A stretch of DNA of 64,000 nt. It comes from Callorhinus ursinus (Eukaryota; Chordata; Mammalia; Carnivora; Otariidae). Under the pieces are notes generated by a model, which did not search any database, was not told the origin of the DNA, and worked only from the letters and a program-made list of their open reading frames with translations. This document shows positions 31,969 to 44,030 of this stretch, in pieces. Made by a program: the position numbers and the translations under genes. Within the stretch, counting starts at the first letter, position 1, and the number at the start of each line of letters is the position of its first letter. The stretch is from positions 52,798,642 to 52,862,641 of the forward strand of contig NW_020312848.1 of the NCBI RefSeq assembly GCF_003265705.1, written 5' to 3'.

Positions 31969-34900
31969 TCATATCAGTGAGGTCGTATGATACATGTCTT
32001 TCTCTGAATGACTTATTTCACTCAGCATAACACCCTCCAGTTCCATCCACATCGTTGCAAATGGCAAGATCTCATTCCTTTTGATGGCTGCATAATATTC
32101 CATTGTGTATATATACCACACCTTCTTTATCCATTCATCTGTCGATGGACATCTTGGCTCTTTCCACAGTTTGGCTATTGTGGACATTGCTGCTATAAAC
32201 ATTGGGGTGCACATACCCCTTCGAATCCCTACATTTGTATCTTTGGGGTAAATACCCAGTAGTGCAATTGCTGGATCATATGGTAGCTCTATTTTCAACT
32301 GTTTGAGGAACCTCCCTACTGTTTTCCAGAGTGGCTGCACCAGCTTGCATTCCCACCAACAGTGTAGAAGGGTTCCCCTTTCTCCACATCCCCGCCAGCA
32401 TCTGTCGTTTCCTGACTTGTTAATTTTGGCCATTCTGACTGGTGTGAGGTGGTATCTCATGGAGGTTTTGATTTGGATTTCCCTGATGCCGAGCGATGTT
32501 GAGCACTTTTTCATGTGTCTGTTGGCCATTTGGATGTCTTCTTTGGAAAAATGTCTGTTCATGTCTTCTGCCCATTTCTTGATTGGATCATTTGTTCTTT
32601 GGGTGTTGAGTTTGATAAGTTCTTAATAGATTTTGGATACTAGCCTTTTATCTGATATGTCATTTGCAAATATTTTCTCCCATTCTGTTGGTTGTCTTTT
32701 GGTTTTGTGGACTGTTTCTTTTGCTGTGCAAAAGCTTTTTATCTTGATGAAATCCCAATAGTTCATTTTTGCCCTGGCTTCCCTTGCCTTTGGCAATGTT
32801 TCTAGGAAGAAGTTGCTGTGCCTGAGGTCGAAGAGGTTGCTGCCTGTGTTCTCCTTTAGGATTTTGATGGACTCCTGTCTCATGTTTAGGTCTTTCAACC
32901 ATTTGGAGTCTATTTTTGTGTGTGGTGTAAGGAAGTGGTCCAGTTTCATTCTTCTGCATGTGGCTGTCCAATTTTCCCAACACCATTTGTTGAGGAGACT
33001 TTTTTCCATTGGACATTCTTTCCTGCTTTGTCAAAGATGAGTTGACCATAGAGTTGAGGGTCCATTTCTGGGCTCTCGATTCTGTTCCATTGATCTATGC
33101 GTCTGTTTTTGTGCCAGTACCATACTGTCTTGATGATGACAGCTTTGTAATAGAGCTGGAAGTCCGGAATGGTGATGCCGCCAGCTTTGCTTTTCTTTTT
33201 CAATATTCCTCTGGCTATTCGGGGTCTCTTCCGGTTCCATACAAATGTTAGGATTATTTGTTCCATTTCTTTGAAAAAGGTGGATGGTATTTTGATGGGG
33301 ATTGCATTGAATGTGTAGATTGCTCTAGGTAGCACTGACATCTTCACAATGTTTGTTCTTCCAATCCATGAGCATGGAACGTTTTTCCATTTCTTTTGTC
33401 TTCTTCAATTTCTTTCATGAGTATTTTATAGTTTTCTGAGTACAGATCCTTTGCCTCTTTTGTTAAATTTATTCCTAGGTATCTTATGGTTTTGGGTGCA
33501 ATTGTAAATGGGATCGACTCCTTGATTTGTCTCTCTTCTGTCTTGTTGTTGGTGTATAGGAATGCCACTGATTTTTGTGCATTGATTTTATAGCCTGCCA
33601 CTTTACTGAATTCCTGTATGAGTTCTAGCAGTTTTGGGGTGGAGTCTTTTGGGTTTTCCACATAAAGTATCATATCATCTGCAAAGAGTGAGAGTTTGAC
33701 TTCCTCTTTGCCGATTTGGATGCCTTTGATTTCTTTTTGTTGTCTGATTGCTGTGGCTAGGACTTCTAATACTATGTTGAATAGCAGTGGTGAGAGTGGA
33801 CATCCCTGCCGCGTTCCTGACCTTAGGGGAAAAGCTCTCAGCTTTTCCCCATTGAGAATGATATTCGCTGTAGGTTTTTCGTAGATGGCTTTTATGATAT
33901 TGAGGTATGTACCCTCTATCCCTATACTCTGAAGAGTTTTGATCAGGAAAGGATGCTGTACTTTGTCAAATGCTTTTTCTGCATCTATTGAGAGGATCAT
34001 ATGATTCTTGTTCTTTCTTTTGTTAATGTATTGTATCACGTTGATTGATTTGCGGATGTTGAACCAGCCTTGCAGCCCAGGGATAAATCCCACTTGGTCG
34101 TGGTGAATAATCCTTTTAATGTACTGTTGGATCCTATTGGCTAGTATTTTGGTGAGAATTTTTGCATCCATGTTCATCAAGGATATTGGTCTGTAATTCT
34201 CCTTTTTGATGGGATCTTTGTCTGGTTTTGGGATCAAGGTAATGGTGGCCTCATAAAATGAGTTTGGAAGTTTTCCTTCCATTTCTATTTTTTGGAACAG
34301 TTTCAGGAGAATAGGTATTAATTCTTCTTTAAATGTCTGATACAATTCCCCTGGGAAGCCATCTGGCCCTGGGCTTTTGTTTGTTGGGAGATTTTTGATG
34401 ACTGCTTCAATTTCCTTAGTAGTTATAGGTCTGTTCAGGTTTTCTATTTCTTCCTGGTTCAATTTTGGTAGTTGATACATCTCTAGGAATGCACCCATTT
34501 CTTCGAGGTTATCTAATTTGCTGGCATAGAGTTGCTCATAATATGTTCTTATAATTGTTTGTAGTTCTTTGGTGTTGGTTGTGATCTCTCCTCTTTCATT
34601 CATGATTTTGTTGATTTGGGTCATTTCTCTTTTCTTTTTGATCAGTCTGGCCAGGGGTTTATCAATCTTGTGAATTCTTTCAAAGAACCAGCTCCTAGTT
34701 TCCTTGATCTGTTCTACTGTTCTTTTGGTTTCTATTTCATTGATTTCTGCTCTGATCTTTATGATTTCTCTTCTCCTGCTGGGTTTAGGCTTTCTTTGCT
34801 GTTCTTTCTCCAGCTCCTTTAGGTGTAGGGTTAGATTGTGTATTTGAGACCTTTCTTGTTTCTTGGGAAAGGCTTGTATTGCTATATACTTTCCTCTTAG

Positions 34901-35778
34901 GACTGCCTTTGCTGTATCCCAAAGATTTTGGACAGTTGTGTTTTCATTTTCATTGGTTTCCATGAATTTTTTAAATTCTTCTTTAATTTCCTGGTTGACC
35001 CATTCATTCTTTAGTAGGATGCTCTTTAGCCTCCATGTATTTGAGTTCTTTCCGACTTTCCTGTTGTGATTGAGTTCTAGTTTCAAAGCATTGTGGTCGA
35101 AAATATGCAGGGAATAATCCCAATCTTTTGGTATCGGTTGAGACCTGATTTGTGACCAAGATGTGATCGATTCTGGAGAATGTTCCATGGACACTAGAGA
35201 AGAATGTGTATTCCGTTGCTTTGGGATGGAATGTTCTGAATATATATGTGAAGTCCATTTGGTCCAGTGTGTCATTTAAAGTCTTTATTTCCTTGTTGAT
35301 CTTTTGCTTAGATGATCTGTCCATTTCAGTGAGGGGGGTGTTAAAGTCCCCCACTATTATTGTATTGTTGTCCATGTGTTTCTTTGCTTTTGTTATTAAT
35401 TGCCTTATATAATTGGCTGCTCCCACGTTAGGGGCATAGATATTTACAATTGTTAGATCTTTTTGTTGGATAGACCCTTTAAGTAGGATATAGTGTCCTT
35501 CCTCATCTTCTTATTACAGTCTTTGTTTTAAAATCTAATTTGTCTGATATAAGGATTGCCACCCCAGCTTTCTTTTGGTGTCCATTAGCATGGTAAATGG
35601 TTTTCCACTCCCTCACTTTCAATCTGGGGGTGTCTTTGGGTCTAAAATGAATCTCTTGCAGACAGCATATTGATGGGTCTTATTTTTTAATCCAATCTGA
35701 TAGCCTGTGTCTTTTGATTGGGGCATTTAGCCCATTTACATTCAGGGTAACTATTGAAAGGTATGAATTTAGTGCCAT
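31969..35778 (-). pseudogene. L1 ORF2 of copy 2, multiply frameshifted
   Basis: Endonuclease plus reverse transcriptase. Starts at the ATG at 35778 (MALNSYL-type start). A one-base gain near 35510 ('ataagaagatgagg' versus 'ataagagatgagg') breaks the endonuclease. GDFNTPL is intact in the second frame (140 codons, 35426-35004), and a one-base loss near 35102 turns SDHN into an out-of-frame FDHN. The RT domain is open over about 580 codons to 33344 with [16 protein letters not shown] and FADD. Further breaks are a frameshift near 33385, the A6-associated one at 33000-33005 (identical to copy 1) and a TAA near 32623. The last 198 codons (32562-31969) are intact, with the C-terminal cysteine motif [14 protein letters not shown]. 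Confidence 0.93.
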
Positions 35779-35859
35779 TGTATTGCCTGTAAGGTTACTG
35801 TTACTGTATATTGTCTCTGTTCCTTTCTGGTCTGTGCTGCTTTTAGTCTCTCTCTTTGC

Positions 35860-36752
35860 TTAGAGGACCCCTTTCAATATTTCTTGGAGGGCTGGTTTCG
35901 TGTTTGCAAATTCCTTTAGTTTTTGTTTGTCCTGGAAGCTTTTTATCTCTCCTTCAATTTTCAATGAGAGCCTAGCTGGATATAGTATTCTTGGCTGCAT
36001 ATTTTTCTCGTTTAGTACTCTGAAGATATCATGCCAGTCCTTTCTGGCCTGCCAGGTCTCTGTGGATAGGTCTGTTGCCAATCTAATGTTTCTACCATTG
36101 TAGGTTACATATCTCTTCTCCCGAGCTGCTTTCAGGATTTTCTCTTTGTCTCTGAGACTCGTAAGTTTTACTATTAGATGTCGGGGTGTTGACCTATTTT
36201 TATTGATTTTGAGAGGGGTTCTCTGTGCCTCCTGGATTTTGATGCCTCTTTCCTTCCCACATTGGGGAAGTTCTCTGCTATTATTAGCTCCAATATACCT
36301 TCTGCCTCCCTCTCTCTTTCTTCTTCTGGGATCCCAATTATTCTAATGTTGTTTCGTCTTATCGTATTGCTTATCTCTCTAATTCTGCCCTCATGATCCA
36401 GTAGTTGTTTAACTCTCTTTTTCTCAGCCTCTTTATTTTCCATCATTTGGTCTTCTATATCGCTGATTCTTTCTTCTGCCTCATTTATCCTAGCAGTTAG
36501 TGCCCCCATTTTTGATTGCACCTCATTAATAGCCTTTTTGATTTCTACTTGGTTAGATTTGAGTTCTTTTATTTCTCCAGAAAGGATTTCTCTAATAACT
36601 TCTACACTTTTTTCAAGCCCAGCTAGTATCTTTAAAGTCAAGATTCTGAACTCTAGGTCCAACATCATACTAATGTCAGTATAGAGTAGGTCCCTGGCAG
36701 ATGGTACTACCTGTTGTTCTTTTTGCTGAGGTGTTTTTTTTGTCTTGTCATT
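35860..36752 (-). pseudogene. L1 ORF1 of copy 2, frameshifted
   Basis: The ATG at 36752 starts MTRQKK, but the A8 run with a lost base shifts the frame after six codons to a stop. The original frame resumes at about 36725 and is usable from MMLDLEF (36668). The coiled coil (REILSGEIKELKSNQVEI onward) and the following linker are clear up to about 36265, where a second shift (NVG to GRKEAS) ends the frame at 36174. The C-terminal domain (TWQARKDWHDIFRVL, PARLSLKIEGE, stop at 35860) lies in the third frame. The domain order equals copy 1. Confidence 0.9.
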
Positions 36753-37760
36753 TTGTCCAGAGGAGAACAGATGAATGAGAGAACAGAATGCTAACAGGTT
36801 AACAATATCTCCAGCAAATATACTCTATACAAATCAAAAAGACCTGAAACCAGGGGACAAGAAAGGGAAAGAAAGAAGAGAAAAAAAAAAGGAAAAAGAA
36901 AAAGATAAAAACAAACAAAAACAGAACAAAACAAAAAAAACAGAATATAATCAGATATGATCAGGCTAGTGCATAGATCAGTGCCACACACTAGCTTTTG
37001 GGCATATTTTGGTCTGTTAGAAGAAAGTGCCTGCTAAAATTTTAAAGGAAAAAAGACTTATATATGTACAAAATAAGGTTTGATACAATGAAGGGATGGA
37101 AGATTACTGTAAAGATGAAAATTATAAAAGATTTTATAAAAGGAATTGATAAGAAGTTGTTTTTAAAAAGAAAGAAGATTTAAAAAGAAAAAAAAGAAAA
37201 AAAGAAAAAAAAGGGAGAGAATGTGATCAGGCAGGAGAATAGAACAAAGCCATAAACTAGTGATTTAGGGTATATTTTGATCTGTTAGAAGAAATTGTAT
37301 CTCAAAATTTTAAAGAGAGAACAACTTATATATATATGCCAAAAATAAGGGTAACACTATGAAGGGATAAAAATGTCTCTAAAAATGAAAAATAAAAAAT
37401 GTTTTTTTTAAAAAAGGGATTGATAAGATGTTGGTTGAAAAAGGGAAAAAGAAAAATTCAGAAAAAAACAGTTAAAACAATTAACTTTGAAAAACTAATG
37501 AATTATGGTAAAAAAGCCATGAATTCTATGTGCAGTATTCTCCTAGCGCTGGAGTTCGCCATTCTCCTTGATCAGTAAACTTGGTCTTGGCTTGCGGGCT
37601 GTTCGTGCTGAATCTGGGGGAGGGGCTTGTTGCCGTGGTTCCCAAATGTCTTTGCCGGAGGCAGAATTGCCCCGCCCTTGTGAGCCGGGGCTAAGGAAGC
37701 TGCTGCGGTTTGCTCTCAGGAGATTTTGTTCCCTGCAAGCCCTGGAGAACCAGGGTGAAA

Positions 37761-38273
37761 ATGGTGGCCTCCCAATCTCTGCCTGGAGGAGCTGAGAACT
37801 CGGGGCCCCCCTCCTCAGTGCGCCCCCAGAGAAAAGCAGTCACTCCTGTGTCCCTGGTCTCCGGCCGCACTTCCGTGCTCACCCGGCCTGTGACCAAGCG
37901 TTTCTATCTCTGGCACCTGACCCCGTGTGGAGTCTCCAAACCCAGCAGATCCCTGTGGTGCGCTCCCGCGCTGCTCCTCCCCGGGGGAGGGAGGGGAGTC
38001 TCCCCAGATCTGCCGCTTGTTGGGTCCCTGCTGGAGGAGCAGTGGCCCGACTGGGCCGTGGATCACAGTTTATGGCAACCCCGAGCTCAGAGCCCGCGCC
38101 TTGGCTCCGTCTCTGCAGCCAGCTTCCCTGCTCCGATACCTGGGAGCTCTGCCGCACTCAGGCACCCCCGGTCTTTCTGTGACCCCGAGGGTCCTGAGAC
38201 CACACTGTCCCACGAGGGTTCCACCTCCCGCTTAGCCACTGGAGCGACGTCCCTCAGCGGAGCCAGCTTCTAA
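37761..38273 (+). other. Antisense open frame in L1 copy 2 5' UTR
   Basis: An ATG at 37761 in a strong context (aaaATGGtgg) opens 170 codons running opposite to the L1 towards its 5' end. The first residues MVASQSLP match copies 1 and 3. A two-base loss then shifts it relative to them, and the last ~80 residues match a second antisense frame of copy 1 (12650-13108) including the stop. The frame is low-complexity, rich in P, S, R and L. It could be an ORF0-like product or a GC-rich accident. Confidence 0.25.
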
Positions 38274-38520
38274 AATTTCCCAATTTTGTGCTCCGGGGCT
38301 CTATCAATTGCCAGAAGCGGCGGACGGAGGCCCCCTCCCCCACCGTCTATCCTCCTGAATATCGCCTCGGATTCACTTCTCCGCACGTCCTACCTTCCAG
38401 AACGTGGTCGCTTTTCTGTTCAGAGTGTTGTTACTCTTCTTATCTTCGATCTCCTGTTGAGTTCGTAGGTGTTCAGCTGAATTCCTGAGACCAGACGAAA
38501 CCCAGGTCTCCTACTCCTCC

Positions 38521-38529
38521 GCCATCTTG
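38521..38529 (-). promoter_or_regulatory. YY1-like site at the L1 copy 2 start
   Basis: The minus strand reads caagatggc 12-20 bases into the element. YY1 sites at the start of primate L1 direct accurate initiation. Copy 1 has caggatggc (one change) and copy 3 has lost the region by truncation. Confidence 0.55.
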
Positions 38530-39464
38530 CTCCGCCCCCCAATAAAATCCTTAAAAACCAAAACAACAACAAAAAAGTATTAGTTTCAAATGTAGAACGT
38601 AATGATTAAATTATTTGTATGTATTGGAAAATAATCATTATAATAAGTCTAGTTAGCAACCATCACCACACATAGTTATAATTTTTTTCTTGTGATGAGA
38701 ACTTCTAAGATTTACTCTCTTAGTAACTTCCAGATATACAATTAACCATGCTCCACATAACATCTCATGAATTATTTATTATATACCTGGAAGTTTGTAC
38801 CTTTTGACCCTCTTTACTTATTTCACCCACCTCCCACCCACCCCTGGCTCTGGCAACCACCAAACTAGTCTCTATATCTATGATTTTTTTTTTAAAGATT
38901 TCACATATAAGTGAGATCATACAATATTTGTCTTTCTCTATCTGACTTATTTTATTTCACTTAGCATAATGCCCTGAAGATCCATCTATGTTGGCACAAA
39001 TGTCAAGATCTTTTCTTTTCTATGGCTGAATAATATTCCATTGTAAATATATGTATATACATATATTTTATACTGCTGTATATTACATATGTATATATAT
39101 GGTACTGGCATTTTATTTACCCATTTATCTATCAATGGACATTTATGTGTTTTGCACATCTTGGTTACTGTGAATAATGCGGTGACTGTGGGAGTGTAGA
39201 TATCTTTTTGTGATAGTGATTTTATATCCTTTGAATATATATCTGGAAGTGGGATTGCTAGATCTTCTGATAGTTCTGTTTTTAATTCTTTGAGGACCCA
39301 CCATGTTGTTTTCCATAATGGCTGTACCAGTTTATATTCCCGCCAATGGTACGCAAGAGTTCCTTTTTCTCCACAGCCTCACCAACACTTGTCTTTTTGA
39401 TAAATAGCCATCCTAACAGGTATGAGGTGATTTCTCATTGTGGTTTTGATTTGAAATTTTTTTT

Positions 39465-39652
39465 AGAGATTTTATTTATTTATTTGACAGAGAGACACAG
39501 CGAGAGAGGGAACACAAGCAGGGGGAGTGGGAGAGGGAGAAGCAAGCTTCCCGCTGAGCAGGGAGGCCGATGTGGGGCTTGATCCCAGGATCCTGGGATC
39601 ATGACCTGAGCTGAAGGCAGACGCTTAACCGACTGAGCCACCCAGGTGCCCC
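39465..39652 (-). mobile_element. can-SINE, antisense
   Basis: 'agagattttatttatttatt', 'gacagagagacacagcgaga', 'ctcccgctgagcaggg'-like text, 'gcttgatcccaggatcctgg' and the head ending 'gccacccaggtgcccc'. The flanks 'ttgatttgaaatttttt' (from 39445) and 'ttaatttgaattttttt' (from 39653) look like a TSD of about 17 bp with two differences. Inserted in the old L1. Confidence 0.93.
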
Positions 39653-40786
39653 TTAATTTGAATTTTTTTGATGATTAGTGATGTTGAGCACCTTTTCAAA
39701 TGCCTGTTGACCATTTGTATGTCTTCTTTGGGAAAATGTTTATTATGTTTTTTGTACATTAAAAAATCAGGTTATTTGTTTACTATGGAGTTCTGCAAGT
39801 TCTTTATATATTTTGGATATTAACCCCTTATTAGACATATGATTTGCCAATATTTATTCCCACTCTGTAGGTTCCCTTTTCATTTTAATTGTTTCCTTTG
39901 CTGTGCAGAAGCTTTTAAGTTTGATGTAGTCCCATGTGTTTATGCTTTTTTGCCTGTGTTTTTTTGTGTCATAGCCATTAAATCACTGCAGAGACCAATG
40001 TCAAATAGCTTTTTCCCTATGTTTTATAGTTTCAGGTCTTACATTAAATTAATACATTTTGAGTTAATTTTATGTATGGTGTAAGATGAGGATTCAATTA
40101 ATATTCTTTTTGCATGTGGATATCCAGTTTTCCTAACATCATTTATTGAAGAGATTATCCTTTTCCCATTATGTATTTTTGGCACCTCTGTCGAAGATTG
40201 ACTGTATAATATCTGAGCTCTCAATTTTATTCTATTGGTCTTTATATCTGTTAAAGTATGCTGGTATCATACTATTTTGATTACCATAGTTTTGTAGTAT
40301 AGTTTGAAATCAGGGCATGTGATGCCCCCACCTTTTTTCTTTTTTCTCAAGATTGCTTTGGCTTTTTGAAGTGTTTTGTGGTTCCAAATGGATTATTTGT
40401 TTAGGATTTTTTTTCTATTTTTGTGAAAAATGCCAGTGGAATCTTGATAGGGATTTCATTAAATCTGTATATCACTTTGGACATTTTAACAATATTGTTC
40501 TGTTGTGTGAATACAGGATATCTTTCAATTTATTTGTGTCTTCTTTAACTTTTTAAATCAGTGTTTTATAGTCTCCAGTATAAAGATCTTTCACCTCCTT
40601 GGTTAAATTGATTCCTGAGTATTTTATTGTTTTTGGTGCTATTATGAATGGGATTGTTTTCTTAATTTCTTTTTTGGATAGTTTATTGTTAGTATATAAA
40701 AATTCAACTGATTCTTTATGTTGATTGTGGAAGTTTACTGAATTCATTTACTAGTTTTAACAGTTTTTGGTGGAGTCTTTATGGAG

Positions 40787-40788
<2 letters not shown>

Positions 40789-40827
<39 letters not shown>
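40789..40827. repeat. (GT)n microsatellite, followed by an AT-rich tract
   Basis: About 19 uninterrupted GT units, then 'atttaaataaatttatata' and (TA) runs to 40884. It lies inside the old L1 near the antisense FADD region. Confidence 0.92.
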
Positions 40828-40828
<1 letters not shown>

Positions 40829-41090
40829 TTAAATAAATTTATATATATGTGTGTATATATATATAATATATATATATATATATTCATGTCATCTGCAAAC
40901 AGAGACAATTTTCCTTCATCCTTTCTGATTTGAATGCCCTTTATTTCTATTTCTTCCCTAATTGCCCTGGGTAGGACTTCCAGTACTAGGCTGAATAGAA
41001 GTAGCAAGTAGCAAGAGTTGTTTCATTCCTGATCTTGGTGGAAAAGCTTTCATCTTTCCAGCATTGAATATTATGTTAGCTGTAGGCTTG

Positions 41091-41092
<2 letters not shown>

Positions 41093-41137
<45 letters not shown>
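41093..41137. repeat. (AT)n microsatellite
   Basis: About 22 AT units without interruption inside the old L1. Able to extrude as a cruciform and likely variable between individuals. Confidence 0.92.
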
Positions 41138-41138
<1 letters not shown>

Positions 41139-41832
41139 CGCCTTTATTTGGTTGAGATACAGTCCTTGTATATTTAAATTGTTGAGAATTCTTTAGCATA
41201 AAAAGATGTTCAATTTTGTCAAATGCTTTTTCTGCATTTCCTGAGATGATCATAGATTATTATCTTTTACTTTGTTAATGTGGTGTATCACATTGGTTGA
41301 TTTGCATATGTTGAACTGTCCTTGCTTTCCAGGGATAAATTCCACTTCATCATGGTATATGATCCTTTTAATGTGCTGTTGAATTTTGTTTGCTGGTATT
41401 TTGTTGAGAATTTTTGCATCTGTGTTCATGAGGAATATTGGCTTATAATTTTCTTTTTTTTGTAGTGTTCCTCTTGGCTTTGGTATCAGGATCCTATTGG
41501 TGTGTCAAATGATTTTGGAAGTGTTCTCTCCTTTTCAGTTTTTTGGAGGAGTGTGGGAAAGATTGGTATTATTCTTTGTTAAATGTTTGGTAAAATGACC
41601 AGTGAAGCTGTCTGCTCCTGGACTTTAGTTTATTGAGATGTTTTTGATTACTTATTAAAAATCCTTATTTATTATTGACCTGTTCAGATTTTCTGTTTCT
41701 TCTTGGTTCAGTCTTGTTAGGTTGTATGTTTCTCAGAATTTATTAATTTCTTCTAGGTTAGCCAGTTTGTTCGCATGTAATTGTTTATAGCTGTCTCTCA
41801 TGATGCTTTGTATTTCTGTGGTGTTAGAAAAT

Positions 41833-42192
41833 ACAATGAAGTAATAATCAGTGTGAGTATTCTATCATAATAAGAAAGATTATATATTTACTCAAGGACT
41901 CCAATGTAGTAAATGGTTGAAATAGAATTTGTATCTAGCTCCCTATGATTGAAATGCCTGTTCTCTTTTCACTTGATTCATTGCCTCTCTTACTATTTAT
42001 GACAAGGCTCTTCAAGGTGTGCCTTGATGAGCAAGCACATTCTTCTTAAATATAAAATGATCTAGAAAGAGAAATTTATTGTGGGTGAGTGATAATGTAG
42101 CTTTTATTTGTTTTGTAGCCAGAAGATGTTTTGCTAGGGGAAGAAAGGTGAATAGTCAAGTTGTTGATTTAAACTCCCCAAATTGTTTACTA
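41833..42192. other. No recognisable gene or repeat
   Basis: 360 bp of unassigned sequence after the old L1. Confidence 0.4.
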
Positions 42193-42204
42193 AAAACAGA
42201 GTCC

Positions 42205-42400
42205 CCTCCAGAGACTCTTGACTCTGAGAAACCAACTGAGTGAGGGTTGTGGAAAGGGAGGTGGGTAGGGGGATGGGGTAACTGGGTGATGGGCATTAAG
42301 AAGGGCATGTGATGTGGTGAGCACTAGGTGTTATATGCAACTAGTGAGTCATTGAACACTAAATTTCTTTTTTAAATAAAAAAGAGAAAACAAACAAACA
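42205..42400 (+). mobile_element. L1 3' UTR tail with TSD (older type)
   Basis: 'gactctgagaaaccaactga', a G-rich tract, 'gggtgatgggcattaagaag', 'gagcactaggtgttatatgc' and an A-rich CAAA tail. Flanks aaaacagagtcc (42193-42204) and aaaccagagtcc (42401-42412) are a TSD with one mismatch. Truncated in the 3' UTR, with no coding part. Confidence 0.85.
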
Positions 42401-42412
42401 AAACCAGAGTCC

Positions 42413-42944
42413 TCAGCTACCAGTGATATTTTTTCCTCTCTTTAGACTTCTTTTGTTTGCCATCTGATTGTTTGGAAAAAGCTGGGCCTGATGAACAGAT
42501 AAGTAAACTCTGTTTGGTCAGCTGTTGAACCAGGATTTCTACCTGGATAAACCCAGTAACTTAATTACTCCAGTGTGACGATTTTTCCCCATTAGTCTTT
42601 CCTGTCTTCATATTGACATCATGTATATATTTGTACTTATAAAATATTTTATTTCCCTCTAAATATCTTATTTTCTTCTAAATATTTTATTTGCTGTTAA
42701 AGTATCCTCAAATGCATGTTCAAAATGAAATATTTTAATAAAACATTTGAGTTCTTTACTTTTATATATGTACAGGTTTTGTTTAATAGTAAAAAAGAGT
42801 ATCTTATTAAATCCTGTGACTCTAGTGAGGTATAGTAGACAGATATGTAAGATTGTCTCTTTATTTTTAAATACTGTATTTGCATATATTCTCAGAGTAA
42901 AGTACCCTTTTCAAAGTGTTACCTTTTTCTTTATTTTATTTTTA
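42413..42944. other. No recognisable gene or repeat
   Basis: Unassigned AT-rich stretch. Confidence 0.4.
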
Positions 42945-43845
42945 TTTTAAATTTTTATTGAAGTATAATTAACATATAGTGTTATATTAATTTTAGGCGT
43001 ACAGTATAATGGTTCAACAGTTCTGTACATTATTTGGTACTCATCACAATAAGTATACTCTTTTTTTTTGTTATGTTCAGTTAGCCAACATATAGTACAT
43101 CGTTAGTTTTTGATGTAGTGTTCAACGATTCATTAGCTGCACATAACACCTAGTGCTCATCACAACATGTGCCCTCCTTAATCCCCTTCACATATTTCAC
43201 CCACCTCCCCACCTACCTTCCCCCTGGAAACCACCAATTTGTTCTCTGTGTTTAAGAGTCTTTCTTCTTTCTTTTTTTCTTTGTTCATTTGTTTTGTTTT
43301 TTAAAATTCCACATGAGTAAAATCATATGGTATTTGTCTTTGTCTGACTTACTTCACTTATCATTATACCCTCTAGATCCATGCACATTGTTGCAAATGG
43401 CAAGTTCTCATTCTTTTTTTATGGTTGAGTAATATTCCATTGTATATATTTACCGCATCTTTATGCATTCATCTATTGTTGGACACTTGGGTTGCTTTCA
43501 TATCTTTGCTATTGTAGATAATGCTGCAATAAACATAAAAGTGAATATGTCTTTTCAAATTAGTGTCATTTTTTGTTTTGAGTACATATCCATTAGTGGA
43601 ATTACTGGATCATACGGTAATTTTATTTTTAGTTTTTTGAGGAACCTATGCACTGTTTCCACAGTGACTATTCCAATTTACATTCCCACCAATAGTGCAT
43701 GAAGGTTCCTTTTTCTCCACATCCTTGCAAACACTTGTTTCTTATGTTTTTGATTTTAACCCTTCTGACAGGTCTGAAGTGATAACTCATTGTGGTTTTT
43801 GTTTTGTATTTTCCTGATGATTAGTGATGTTTTTTAATCTGGAAG
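42945..43845 (-). mobile_element. Two abutting old L1 3' ends, antisense
   Basis: 42945-43054 is an L1 3' terminus ('tttttattgaagtataattaac'). A second begins at about 43055 ('tgttatgttcagttagccaa', 'ttcaacgattcattagctgc') and continues through the antisense ORF2 end ('ctccacatccttgcaaacac') to about 43845. Both are diverged. Confidence 0.8.
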
Positions 43846-44030
43846 CTGTATATATAATACTTACTATGGATTGAATGTTTGTATCCCTCTCAAATTCATA
43901 TGTTGAAGCCCTAAGCCCCACTGTGATGGTAGAGATGGGGCCTTTGGGAGATAATTAGATCAGGATTATGAATGTAGGGCCTTTATGATGGGTTAAGTGC
44001 CCTTATAAGAAGAGATACCAGAAACTATTA

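Larger units (their letters stand above)
31504..38540 (-). mobile_element. L1 copy 2: full-length carnivore LINE-1, antisense, inactivated
   Basis: A complete 7.04-kb L1 on the minus strand: 5' end at 38540 (gggggcggagcaagatggcgg on the minus strand), 5' UTR to 36753, ORF1 36752-35860, ORF2 35778-31969, 3' UTR 31968-31504. It is flanked by aataaaatcttta (31491-31503) and aataaaatcctta (38541-38553), one mismatch, both within a SINE tail. On the L1 strand the nick context is 'tttt/aagg', as expected for L1 endonuclease. Inactivated by frameshifts in both ORFs. The 5' end keeps more CpG than copy 1. Confidence 0.97.
36753..38540 (-). promoter_or_regulatory. L1 copy 2 5' UTR (internal promoter region)
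   Basis: A CpG-rich part about 1 kb long (37540-38540 on the + strand) precedes a T-rich (A-rich on the + strand) low-complexity part. Near the start of the element the minus strand reads gcaagatggcgg (38520-38530), an intact YY1-like motif at the place where human L1 also has one. This suggests a conserved initiator site for this L1 lineage. Promoter activity is inferred. Confidence 0.75.
31314..38576 (+). mobile_element. can-SINE split by L1 copy 2
   Basis: The SINE body is 31314-31503 (head 'gggtgcctgggcggctcagt', 'gggatcgagtcccgcattgg', tail 'ataaataaataaaatct'). Its tail continues at 38541-38576 ('aataaaatccttaaaaac', then CAA-rich). The SINE's own TSD gtattagtttca lies at 31302-31313 and 38577-38588, perfect over 12 bp and separated by the 7-kb L1. 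This proves that the SINE was in place before L1 copy 2 entered its A-rich tail. Confidence 0.93.
31269..41832 (-). mobile_element. Old L1, antisense: host of a multi-level nest
   Basis: One old, diverged L1 in three pieces: 31269-31313 (3' end, 'gagatataattgacatataac'), 38577-39464 and 39653-41832. The pieces read continuously: 3' UTR ('ctggcaaccaccaaactagt'), ORF2 C-terminus ('ccaacacttgtctttttga'), then antisense RT text, including 'gtcatctgcaaacagagac' (the FADD region) near 40887 and 'gttgatttgcatatgttgaa' near 41296, ending near 41832. It is interrupted by a SINE (+) carrying L1 copy 2 and by a SINE (-) at 39465-39652. Microsatellites have grown inside it at 40789 and 41093. Confidence 0.85.

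Noticed and set aside
36890..37250. A-rich low-complexity sequence as a processed pseudogene tail
   Set aside because: It is the internal T-rich tract (on the opposite strand) of the L1 copy 2 5' UTR, present at the same place in copies 1 and 3.
40789..41137. CRISPR-like or functional repeat array
   Set aside because: These are plain dinucleotide microsatellites inside an old L1, with no spacers.
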